This document shows, one piece after another, positions 1-4,586 of a stretch of 7,031 nucleotides of DNA. Numbering within the stretch: position 1 is the stretch's first letter; each line of letters starts with the position of its first letter. The notes beneath the pieces were generated by a model. It saw only the letters and a list, made by a program, of their open reading frames with translations, was not told where the DNA came from and made no database searches. The DNA lies in assembly GCA_947628765.1 (NCBI GenBank), contig CANRBD010000056.1:1-7031 (forward strand), read 5' to 3'. This DNA is from an uncultured Bacilli bacterium. Lineage in GTDB: Bacteria > Bacillota_I > Bacilli_A > RF39 > UBA660. The position numbers were made by a program, and so were the translations under genes.

Positions 1-2
1 CT

Positions 3-119
3 TCAGGATCACTTGATGGTTTAACTTTTGAAAAAAATGCTAGTATTGAAGATATCGTTGGTCCTTTAGACGAAATAAGCTTTGGTCATGGACAAAAAGT
101 TATGAAAAGGCAGATTTAA
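3..119 (+). CDS. 3' end of an unrecognised gene (partial)
   Basis: An open frame enters from the left edge and ends at TAA 117-119, giving 38 residues that begin SGSLDGLTFEKNASIEDIVG and end KVMKRQI. I do not recognise the family from this tail. It has no membrane segment or cysteine motif. It is credible as coding because the frame is uninterrupted, its composition resembles the genes downstream, and a terminator hairpin starts within its last codons. The protein's function cannot be inferred from what is visible. Confidence 0.6.
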   Translation, partial: SGSLDGLTFEKNASIEDIVGPLDEISFGHGQKVMKRQI

Positions 120-134
120 TATCGGCCTTTTTTT
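105..134 (+). terminator. Intrinsic terminator of the first gene
   Basis: AAAAGGC (105-111) pairs with GCCTTTT (125-131) around a 13-nt loop, and the T-run extends to 134. The left arm lies inside the last codons of the upstream gene. It separates that gene from the holin module. Confidence 0.7.
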
Positions 135-178
135 ATATATAAGTAAAATTAAATAAAATATCTTCCATAGATGCCATT

Positions 179-206
179 TTTAGACTTTAAAACACTCCAA
201 TATAAT
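179..206 (+). promoter_or_regulatory. Candidate promoter of the holin-type operon
   Basis: TTTAGA (179-184, 4 of 6 matches to the -35 consensus) lies 16 nt before a perfect TATAAT (201-206). Transcription would start near 213 and give a leader of about 78 nt. A second TATAAT at 264-269 is too close to the ribosome-binding site at 275-282 to be the main promoter. The leader also contains the short palindrome CTATTT-G-AAATAG (244-256). The 135-290 gap shows no gene. Confidence 0.35.
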
Positions 207-290
207 AATCTTTAATATATTATAAATATAAGCAAAAAATAGTCTATTTGAAATAGTAATTAATATAATTAAAGAAAGGAGGAAGCCAAT

Positions 291-521
291 CTGGATGCGA
301 TTATTACAGCTTTAATTGGTGGCCTTTGTGTGGCTGTACCATCAATAATTACAATTATTTCTAATATTAAACGTAATAATGAATTATTAAAATATCGCAT
401 TGATGAACTTACAAGTATGGCTGAAAGACACGAAAGTTATATAGATCAAATTAATATATTAAAACAAAATTTAAAAGAGATGCAATTGCGCCTTGATCAG
501 CTTTCTAACAAAAAAGAATAG
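291..521 (+). CDS. Membrane-anchored coiled-coil protein of a phage lysis cassette (XhlA-like), CTG start
   Basis: With the CTG at 291 read as Met, the protein has 76 residues. One hydrophobic helix (about residues 3-25, rich in Ile, Gly and Val) is followed by a charged heptad-like coiled coil (about 29-73). This layout and the opening DAIITALIGGLCVAVPSI are typical of small proteins encoded next to holins in phages of low-GC Gram-positives; XhlA is the best-known relative. The start is chosen because a strong AAAGGAGG (275-282) lies 8 nt before CTG 291. The in-frame GTG at 330 has no ribosome-binding site and would cut the membrane helix. ATG 295 is out of frame and stops after six codons. 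The holin-like gene begins 14 nt after the stop, suggesting co-transcription. The family call is by resemblance; start and membrane topology are inferred. Confidence 0.7.
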   Translation: MDAIITALIGGLCVAVPSIITIISNIKRNNELLKYRIDELTSMAERHESYIDQINILKQNLKEMQLRLDQLSNKKE

Positions 522-535
522 AAAGGAAAATGTAT

Positions 536-790
536 ATGGATTTTATGGAGTATATTTTAAATGAAAAGTTAATTTTAATTCCTGTTCTCTATATTATTGG
601 TTATTTTATTACCAATACGGCTTTAATTCGTAATAAATTTATACCGATAATTTTATTAGGATTAGGCATGATTTTCTCAGTATTAATGGGCGGTGATACT
701 ATAATTAACAATATAATTCAAGGAGTATTAGTAGCGGGAACTGCTGTTTTAACTAATCAAGTAATAAAACAAAGTACTAAAGAAGAATAA
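536..790 (+). CDS. Small phage holin-like membrane protein
   Basis: This 84-residue protein is almost entirely hydrophobic. Three segments could cross the membrane (about residues 12-28, 35-51 and 57-73), followed by a short charged tail, KQSTKEE. Size, hydrophobic profile and position after the coiled-coil membrane gene match class I phage holins, which form lesions in the inner membrane to release endolysin. The pattern LILIPVLYIIGYFI...IPIILLGLGMI resembles the Hol44/superfamily V type of Bacillota phages, but I could not confirm the exact family. Start: AAGGA (523-527) lies 8 nt before ATG 536, while the in-frame ATG 530 is only 2 nt from it. A terminator begins at its stop codon. No endolysin is visible nearby, so this may be a phage remnant or a module kept by the host for another export role. 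Confidence 0.72.
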   Translation: MDFMEYILNEKLILIPVLYIIGYFITNTALIRNKFIPIILLGLGMIFSVLMGGDTIINNIIQGVLVAGTAVLTNQVIKQSTKEE

Positions 791-810
791 AAAGTCGGAA
801 GACTTTTTTT
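789..810 (+). terminator. Intrinsic terminator of the holin module
   Basis: AAAAAGTC (789-796) pairs perfectly with GACTTTTT (801-808) over a GGAA tetraloop and continues into seven T residues (804-810). The left arm starts within the TAA stop of the holin-like gene. It separates the holin pair from the next operon. Confidence 0.85.
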
Positions 811-824
811 CTATGGCAAAAATG

Positions 825-833
825 TGATATAAT
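825..833 (+). promoter_or_regulatory. Extended -10 promoter of the csaA operon
   Basis: TGATATAAT (825-833) fits the extended -10 form TGnTATAAT exactly. The -35 position falls in the T-run of the preceding terminator (about 805-810), which is weak, as often seen with extended -10 promoters. The transcript would start near 840, just before AGGTGA (843-848), the ribosome-binding site of the gene at 854. Confidence 0.6.
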
Positions 834-853
834 ATAATAGATAGGTGACGCAT

Positions 854-1312
854 ATGAAGAAGAAAATTAAATATACAAAGCTTTTATTGATAATAATTAT
901 TATATTATTATTTATAGCGTTATTTGGTTTAATATTTAAACTTTTTACTTCATTCCCACTTTATAATAGTGATTTGAAGTATCAGACAGAATATATTCCT
1001 AGCGAAGCTAATGGTAATGTTGATGTAAGTAGTTTTTTATCCATTAATGAAGATTTTGCTATTGGCGCAAATAAATATGGCTATGCGGTTTTTAAAGATC
1101 CTGATAAGGCTTTTAAAACTTTAAAAAAGGAATATAAAGATGGTATTAATTTAATCAAAAAGGAATATAAACTTCCGCCATTATTAAGGTCGACTTATCA
1201 ATTATATAAATCTTATGGTTTCCAAGCTCAAAGTGATTCTTTAAAAGAAACATTAGAAGCTAGGTTTGTATCCAGATTTTTAGATATTTATGAAAATAGT
1301 TTTACGAAATGA
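854..1312 (+). CDS. Hypothetical single-pass membrane protein
   Basis: The protein has 152 residues. A Lys-rich N-terminus (MKKKIKYTK) precedes one long hydrophobic helix (about residues 9-31), then a mixed polar domain of about 120 residues. The positive-inside rule puts the N-terminus in the cytoplasm and the C-terminal domain outside the cell; the helix could be an uncleaved anchor or a signal peptide without an obvious cleavage site. The C-terminal half is charged and probably helical. I do not recognise the family. Start: AGGTGA (843-848) sits 5 nt before ATG 854. The in-frame GTG at 845 lies inside that ribosome-binding site and is rejected. It is the first gene after the extended -10 promoter, and csaA follows after 9 nt. 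Confidence 0.75.
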   Translation: MKKKIKYTKLLLIIIIILLFIALFGLIFKLFTSFPLYNSDLKYQTEYIPSEANGNVDVSSFLSINEDFAIGANKYGYAVFKDPDKAFKTLKKEYKDGINLIKKEYKLPPLLRSTYQLYKSYGFQAQSDSLKETLEARFVSRFLDIYENSFTK

Positions 1313-1321
1313 GGATTATTT

Positions 1322-1651
1322 ATGGCTAGTATTGAAGATTTTATGAAATTAGATATTAGGGTGGGGACCATTGTTAAAGCTGAAACCAATTTGAAAGCTA
1401 AAAAACCAGCCTATAAATTGAAAATAGATTTTGGGCCTGAAATTGGCATTAAAAATTCATCCGCCCAAATTACTGACAAATATACTATAGACGAACTTTG
1501 CAATAAAAAGATTTTGGCTATTATTAATTTTAAGCCTAAACAAATTGCTGATTTTATGTCGGAGGTTTTAGTTTTAGGAACTTATAGCGACAAGGGTGTT
1601 GTTTTAATTACACCAGATAAAGATGCACAAAACGGAGATAAATTAGGATAG
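1322..1651 (+). CDS. csaA: CsaA, tRNA-binding-fold protein with proposed export-chaperone role
   Basis: The protein has 109 residues, about the size of Bacillus CsaA (about 110). It is a stand-alone OB-fold tRNA-binding domain, related to the C-terminal domain of some methionyl-tRNA synthetases. Family signatures visible are DIRVGTI (11-17), KAKKPAYKL (25-33), IKNSSAQIT (43-51) and NFKPKQIADFMSEVLVLG (69-86). CsaA dimerises and was described in Bacillus as a chaperone-like factor for exported proteins; its fold also binds tRNA, so the physiological role is not settled. Start: GAGG (1311-1314) overlaps the upstream TGA and lies 7 nt before ATG 1322. The gene is central in a tight operon, and its TAG overlaps the next gene's ribosome-binding site. 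A membrane protein in the same operon fits an envelope-related job, but that is inference. Confidence 0.93.
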   Translation: MASIEDFMKLDIRVGTIVKAETNLKAKKPAYKLKIDFGPEIGIKNSSAQITDKYTIDELCNKKILAIINFKPKQIADFMSEVLVLGTYSDKGVVLITPDKDAQNGDKLG

Positions 1652-1661
1652 GAGGGGTATA

Positions 1662-2510
1662 ATGAAGACACCATTATCAATATTAAAAGAATCAAATTTA
1701 AGTAATCGTTCGATTGAAAAAATATTGCTCACATGGAAAGAGCAAGATCTATATGATACATCAAAAATAGATTATATGAAAATGGCAATCGAAGAAGAAT
1801 TTCATAGTATGTATACGAAAGGTAAATCAAAAGAAACATCAACAACTAAAGATAAAGCGGCCGCAGAAGCTTTTGGTATTCTTTATTATGCTTATACTGA
1901 CTTATATTTAATTAATCATAATTGGGAAGTTGCTGATGATTATGAAAATTATTTAGATCAAAAATTAGATTATTTAAATTCACTAAATAATGAAGAATTA
2001 TTAAATGCCTTAGGCGATGCGACAACAGATACTATTAAAGAATATGGAGCATTAAATGATGCAAATTATATGAATATCGTTGTTTATATGGATTCCAGAT
2101 CATTAGTCGGTGATAATACCCCTAAAACTAATCACGATATTAATTTAAAACAAATTTTAGAGCTTATCAAAAAGCATAATATAGCTTTAGAAGCTGAGGA
2201 TGTTTTAGTGGAAATGTATGAAGAAGAAAATGATTCCCTTTTAAATGTACCAGCTGATAAGGAACAAGAATATGATAATTATTTAAACAATTTAAAGACT
2301 ATGACTGATGATGAAAAATTAAGATTACTCGAAAGTTATGATATTAGTAAGTTAAGAGAATATGAAACAAATCACGCTTTATTAAAAGAGTATTTAGAAT
2401 CTAAAGAAGCCCTTAAGGAGGCGGAAGCCTTTTTAGAAGGACCTAAAGATGATGATATTGATACTATGCTTGAAGAAGCTAATGAAATTTTAAAGGGTCG
2501 TAGCAAATAA
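1662..2510 (+). CDS. Acidic, mostly helical protein of unknown function
   Basis: The protein has 282 residues, is rich in Glu, Asp and Leu, and has no membrane segment or signal peptide, so it is probably cytoplasmic. I do not recognise the family. Two segments look alike and may be an internal repeat: YENYLDQKLDYLNSLNNEEL (94-113) and YDNYLNNLKTMTDDEKLRLL (204-223). Each is an aromatic-rich helix, a short loop, then an acidic helix. The C-terminus is a highly charged helix (about 240-282). Start: AGGAGGGG (1650-1657) precedes ATG 1662 by 4 nt. It overlaps the csaA stop, so translational coupling is likely. It is the last gene of the operon. The terminator hairpin that originally followed, about 85 nt downstream, was altered by the insertion sequence. 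Confidence 0.85.
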   Translation: MKTPLSILKESNLSNRSIEKILLTWKEQDLYDTSKIDYMKMAIEEEFHSMYTKGKSKETSTTKDKAAAEAFGILYYAYTDLYLINHNWEVADDYENYLDQKLDYLNSLNNEELLNALGDATTDTIKEYGALNDANYMNIVVYMDSRSLVGDNTPKTNHDINLKQILELIKKHNIALEAEDVLVEMYEEENDSLLNVPADKEQEYDNYLNNLKTMTDDEKLRLLESYDISKLREYETNHALLKEYLESKEALKEAEAFLEGPKDDDIDTMLEEANEILKGRSK

Positions 2511-2529
2511 TTTGACAAATTTTGTAAAG

Positions 2530-2552
2530 CCATTTTGTTAAACTAAAAATGG
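2530..2552 (+). promoter_or_regulatory. Possible RNA hairpin covering a ribosome-binding site
   Basis: CCATTTT (2530-2536) pairs with AAAATGG (2546-2552) around a 9-nt loop. The right arm includes the GG of the GGTGAT site (2551-2556) in front of ATG 2561, so folding would limit translation of that mini-ORF. A perfect TTGACA (2512-2517) lies upstream, but no convincing -10 follows at the proper distance. Confidence 0.3.
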
Positions 2553-2560
2553 TGATAATT

Positions 2561-2686
2561 ATGAAAGGTACAATGTATTTTCATATTTACGATAAAACCT
2601 CTAATGAGAGGTTTCAGACTGTTGACAAAAGAAATTTTGTTAATAGTCTTTTTATTTTGAAAAAAAGTGGTATAATAAATATGTAA
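2561..2686 (+). CDS. Doubtful mini-ORF running into the insertion sequence
   Basis: ATG 2561 has a plausible GGTGAT (2551-2556) four nt upstream. As the sequence stands it encodes 41 residues, the last 23 supplied by the insertion sequence. Rejoining the flanks at the duplicated hairpin gives a 22-codon frame starting MKGTMYFHIYDKTSNERF, then FYIL and a stop at 4317-4319. The frame crosses the terminator hairpin, so it could be a leader peptide or a chance frame. I recognise no family, and coding status is uncertain. Confidence 0.22.
   Translation: MKGTMYFHIYDKTSNERFQTVDKRNFVNSLFILKKSGIINM
2595..2614 (+). repeat. Left copy of the 20-bp target duplication (hairpin)
   Basis: AAACCTCT (2595-2602), AATG loop, AGAGGTTT (2607-2614) is identical to 4285-4304 and directly abuts the CAGA end of the insertion sequence. 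The match stops exactly at both ends of the element, as expected of a target-site duplication. This copy has lost the T-tract and is followed by CAGACTG, so it should no longer terminate transcription of the csaA operon well. Confidence 0.85.
2615..2629 (+). repeat. Left terminal inverted repeat of the IS
   Basis: CAGACTGTTGACAAA here matches CAGATTGTTGACAAA on the minus strand at the right end, 14 of 15 bases. The embedded TTGACA looks like a -35 box but has no -10 at a workable distance. Confidence 0.85.
2668..2676 (+). promoter_or_regulatory. Extended -10 promoter P1 in the IS leader
   Basis: TGGTATAAT (2668-2676) is a perfect TGnTATAAT. The -35 region (about 2648-2653, CTTTTT) is poor. 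Transcription would start near G2683, the first base of the internal terminator stem. The product would therefore be a short RNA of about 49 nt unless the terminator is read through. Confidence 0.55.
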
Positions 2687-2731
2687 GGTTGCTTATTATA
2701 CCTAAATTAAGCTCACAAACCTTACTTTTTT
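2683..2731 (+). ncRNA. Putative short leader RNA and terminator inside the IS
   Basis: GTAAGGTT (2683-2690) pairs with AACCTTAC (2718-2725), followed by six T residues (2726-2731): an intrinsic terminator. Inside it a second stem, GCTTA (2691-2695) with TAAGC (2708-2712), presents the 12-nt loop TTATACCTAAAT (2696-2707). Nine loop bases (2696-2704) are complementary to 2756-2764, the start of the leader expected from the second promoter. The structure may stop outside transcription from reaching the transposase, act as a small antisense-like regulator, or both. The hairpins and T-tract are visible in the sequence; the existence of a stable RNA is inference. Confidence 0.5.
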
Positions 2732-2768
2732 ATTGTAAAAATGTTATAATAAATATAGGTATAATAAG
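2692..2768 (+). repeat. 13-bp inverted repeat controlling the transposase leader
   Basis: CTTATTATACCTA (2692-2704) is the exact reverse complement of TAGGTATAATAAG (2756-2768). The core GGTATAATAA also occurs at 2669-2678, giving three copies, two direct and one inverted. In transcripts that start upstream of 2692, the first arm can pair with the second, ending 6 nt before the transposase ribosome-binding site (2775-2780). A transcript starting near 2757 lacks the first arm and would stay open. Confidence 0.6.
2742..2750 (+). promoter_or_regulatory. Extended -10 promoter P2 for the transposase
   Basis: TGTTATAAT (2742-2750) is a second TGnTATAAT, placed after the internal terminator. It shares a 12-bp direct repeat, TATAATAAATAT, with the P1 region (2671-2682 and 2745-2756). 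Transcription near 2757 would give a leader of about 28 nt for the transposase. The -35 region is poor. Confidence 0.5.
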
Positions 2769-2784
2769 AAAGTGAGTGATGAAA

Positions 2785-4260
2785 ATGTCAATGACCAGAC
2801 AAAGTTATAAAAAAGATTGTATAATATTAAGTACATTAGAAGATTTAGTACCAAAGGATCATCTTGTAAGGAAACTAGATAGCTGTATTGATTTTACGTT
2901 TATAGAAAACTTAGTAAAAGATTTATATAGTGAAATAGGAGCCCCAAGCATTCCACCAGTGGTACTTTTTAAATTGATATTTATAAACATTATCTTTAAA
3001 ATAAATTCAATGAGAAGGACATGTGAAGAATGCAAAGTAAATATAGCTTATAGATGGTTTTTAGGATTAAATATGTATGATGATATACCAAACTATTCAA
3101 CGTGGAGTAAAAATTATGTAAGAAGATATAAAGATAGCGATGTATTTAATCAAATATTTGATACAATTTTAAATCAAGCAATAGAATACAATTTTATAGA
3201 TATGGAAACAGTATTTGGAGATAGTACTCATCAAAAAGCCAATGCCAATAAAAATAAACATAAAGATGTCGAAGTAGAAATTGTAAAAAAAGTCTATGAA
3301 GATAAGATGTTAGAAGAAATCAATGAAGACAGAATAAATCATGGTAAAAAGCCATTTGAAGAATTAAACAAAAAAGAAATCATGTTTGATGAAGAAACTG
3401 GGGAAGTAATAGAAAACACAAATACAAAACACATAAAACAAAGTTTAACAGATCCTGAAAGCGGATGTTTTCATAAAGGAGAGAAAGAAAAATGCTTCGC
3501 ATATTCTCATCATATTTTTACTGATAAAAACGGATTTGTAATATCAAAAACAACAGTACCAGGAAATATCCATGATAGTGTATCATTTTTCAATGCCTAT
3601 GCAGTATTAAATAATAAATTCAAAGATAAAATAAAAAATATATGTTTAGATGCAGCTTATACACCTCCTCCAATATGTAGAGAAATAATAAATAATAATC
3701 ATACACCACTTATGCCATATACAAGACCTAAGACGGGCAAAGGGTTATTTAAAAAGTATGAATACGTATACGATGAATATTATGATTGTCATATATGTCC
3801 AAATAATGAAATATTAGAATATAGTACAACCGATAGAAATGGTTATAGGCAATATAAATCAAATAAAGAAAAATGTAAAAAATGTCCTTTAAGACAGCAA
3901 TGTACAAAAAGCAAAAAGGCACAAAAAGTAGTTACTAGACATATATGGGAATCTTATAAGGAACAAATGAATGAAAATAGATACACAAAATTGTGGAAAG
4001 ATAATTACCCATTAAGAAAAGAAACTGTGGAAAGAACATTTGCCGATTGTAAAGAACAAATGGGACTTAGATATACAAGGTACAAAGGTCTACTTAAAAA
4101 TGACCAATACTCGACCTTGATTTTTGCATGTCACAATTTAAAGAAAATGGCATTATGGAGGTGGAAATACACCTCTAATACTGCCCAAAAGTCATCATTT
4201 TTTACATTTTTCCTTAAAATATTAAAATTTTTCAAACAAAAAGTGATATATTCATTTTGA
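2785..4260 (+). CDS. IS1182-family DDE transposase
   Basis: The protein has 491 residues and catalyses cutting and strand transfer of the element. The N-terminal part (about 10-130) is the helical DUF772-type DNA-binding region. The catalytic triad, numbered from ATG 2785, is D146 (FGDSTHQKANANKNK), D289 (ICLDAAYTPP) and E416 (ETVERTFADCKEQMGLRYTRY). A charged insertion (about 160-225) separates the first catalytic Asp from the core. A cysteine cluster, C335, C338, C364, C367 and C373 (CHIC...CKKCPLRQQC), probably binds zinc, as is common in this family. The C-terminal tail is basic and aromatic. Start: AGTGAT (2775-2780) is 4 nt before ATG 2785. In-frame GTG 2776 and ATG 2779 would have the site too close or inside the gene. 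No frameshift or stop interrupts it, so the enzyme looks intact. The stop lies 9 nt before the right terminal repeat. Confidence 0.95.
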   Translation: MSMTRQSYKKDCIILSTLEDLVPKDHLVRKLDSCIDFTFIENLVKDLYSEIGAPSIPPVVLFKLIFINIIFKINSMRRTCEECKVNIAYRWFLGLNMYDDIPNYSTWSKNYVRRYKDSDVFNQIFDTILNQAIEYNFIDMETVFGDSTHQKANANKNKHKDVEVEIVKKVYEDKMLEEINEDRINHGKKPFEELNKKEIMFDEETGEVIENTNTKHIKQSLTDPESGCFHKGEKEKCFAYSHHIFTDKNGFVISKTTVPGNIHDSVSFFNAYAVLNNKFKDKIKNICLDAAYTPPPICREIINNNHTPLMPYTRPKTGKGLFKKYEYVYDEYYDCHICPNNEILEYSTTDRNGYRQYKSNKEKCKKCPLRQQCTKSKKAQKVVTRHIWESYKEQMNENRYTKLWKDNYPLRKETVERTFADCKEQMGLRYTRYKGLLKNDQYSTLIFACHNLKKMALWRWKYTSNTAQKSSFFTFFLKILKFFKQKVIYSF

Positions 4261-4269
4261 ACATACCAC

Positions 4270-4284
4270 TTTGTCAACAATCTG
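4270..4284 (-). repeat. Right terminal inverted repeat of the IS
   Basis: On the minus strand this reads CAGATTGTTGACAAA and matches the left end in 14 of 15 bases. It abuts the right copy of the duplicated hairpin directly. Confidence 0.85.
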
Positions 4285-4308
4285 AAACCTCTAATGAGAG
4301 GTTTTTTT
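4285..4308 (+). terminator. Intrinsic terminator and right target duplication
   Basis: AAACCTCT (4285-4292) pairs with AGAGGTTT (4297-4304) over an AATG loop, and the T-run continues to 4308 (seven T from 4302). This is the functional original terminator. Bases 4285-4304 are the right copy of the 20-bp target duplication, identical to 2595-2614. It should stop transposase transcripts and shield yqfC from read-through. Confidence 0.88.
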
Positions 4309-4337
4309 ACATATTATGACAAATAAAACCATAAAAT
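4308..4337 (+). promoter_or_regulatory. Sigma-E-like sporulation promoter of yqfCD
   Basis: TACATATT (4308-4315) fits the sigma-E -35 pattern GKMATATT in 6 of 8 positions, and CATAAAAT (4330-4337) fits the -10 pattern CATACAHT in 7 of 8, with a 14-nt spacer. Sigma-E, the early mother-cell sigma factor, controls yqfCD in Bacillus subtilis. Predicted transcription starts near 4343, which supports ATG 4353 over ATG 4341 as the yqfC start. The match is by eye and unproven. Confidence 0.5.
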
Positions 4338-4352
4338 TATATGGGTGATATA

Positions 4353-4586
4353 ATGCTTAAGAATCTCAGTAACTACATATTAGAAGATGATTTTAAAATT
4401 GTTTATTTACCTAATAAATTAGATGTTGTGAACTATGAATGCATTGATCACTTTGATACCGATAAAATAATTGTGCGTTATAGTGGAGGAATAGTAGTCA
4501 TTAAAGGAGAAAATTTAATTATTTCTAAATTATTAAATGATGAGATTTTAGTTTTAGGAATAATTAAAAATATTGAATTCAAATGA
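4353..4586 (+). CDS. yqfC: YqfC, sporulation protein of the YabP/YqfC family
   Basis: This 77-residue beta-rich protein, slightly shorter than B. subtilis YqfC (about 93), has the family pattern. A lead segment (YILEDDFKIVYLPNKLDVVNYE) is followed by a strand-rich half, KIIVRYSGGIVVIKGENLIISKLLNDEILVLG, and ends in IKNIEF. Members are mother-cell sporulation proteins; the precise biochemical role is not established. YabP, the paralogue, acts in the spore coat. Start: GGTGAT (4344-4349) lies 3 nt before ATG 4353. ATG 4341 is in frame but would lie inside or before the predicted transcript start. Its TGA overlaps the yqfD ATG by 4 nt (ATGA), a sign of translational coupling. It is the first gene after the sigma-E-like promoter. 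Confidence 0.85.
   Translation: MLKNLSNYILEDDFKIVYLPNKLDVVNYECIDHFDTDKIIVRYSGGIVVIKGENLIISKLLNDEILVLGIIKNIEFK

Larger units (their letters stand above)
2615..4284 (+). mobile_element. Complete IS1182-family insertion sequence
   Basis: The element is 1670 bp, bounded by 15-bp inverted repeats (2615-2629 and 4270-4284, one mismatch) and flanked by a 20-bp direct duplication. It carries one transposase gene with all three catalytic acidic residues. Length, a single long transposase, and a target duplication longer than the usual 8-9 bp fit the IS1182 family. About 155 bp of structured regulatory sequence precedes the transposase. Isoleucine is mostly ATA and arginine mostly AGA in the transposase, while neighbours such as yqfD prefer ATT, consistent with horizontal origin. 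Intact ends and gene suggest a recent and possibly active insertion. Confidence 0.9.

Noticed and set aside
264..269. TATAAT directly before the lysis module as its main promoter
   Set aside because: Transcription would start inside or at the ribosome-binding site (275-282), and no -35 box lies at a proper distance.
330..332. GTG 330 as the start of the coiled-coil membrane protein
   Set aside because: No ribosome-binding site precedes it and it would cut the membrane helix; CTG 291 has AAAGGAGG at ideal spacing.
845..847. GTG 845 as the start of the membrane protein before csaA
   Set aside because: It lies inside the AGGTGA ribosome-binding site that serves ATG 854.
2622..2627. TTGACA in the left terminal repeat as a -35 box
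   Set aside because: At 16-18 nt downstream there is no -10-like hexamer; the same bases are explained by the terminal inverted repeat.
4341..4343. ATG 4341 as the yqfC start
   Set aside because: It precedes the GGTGAT site at 4344-4349 and would lie at or before the predicted transcript start; ATG 4353 fits both.
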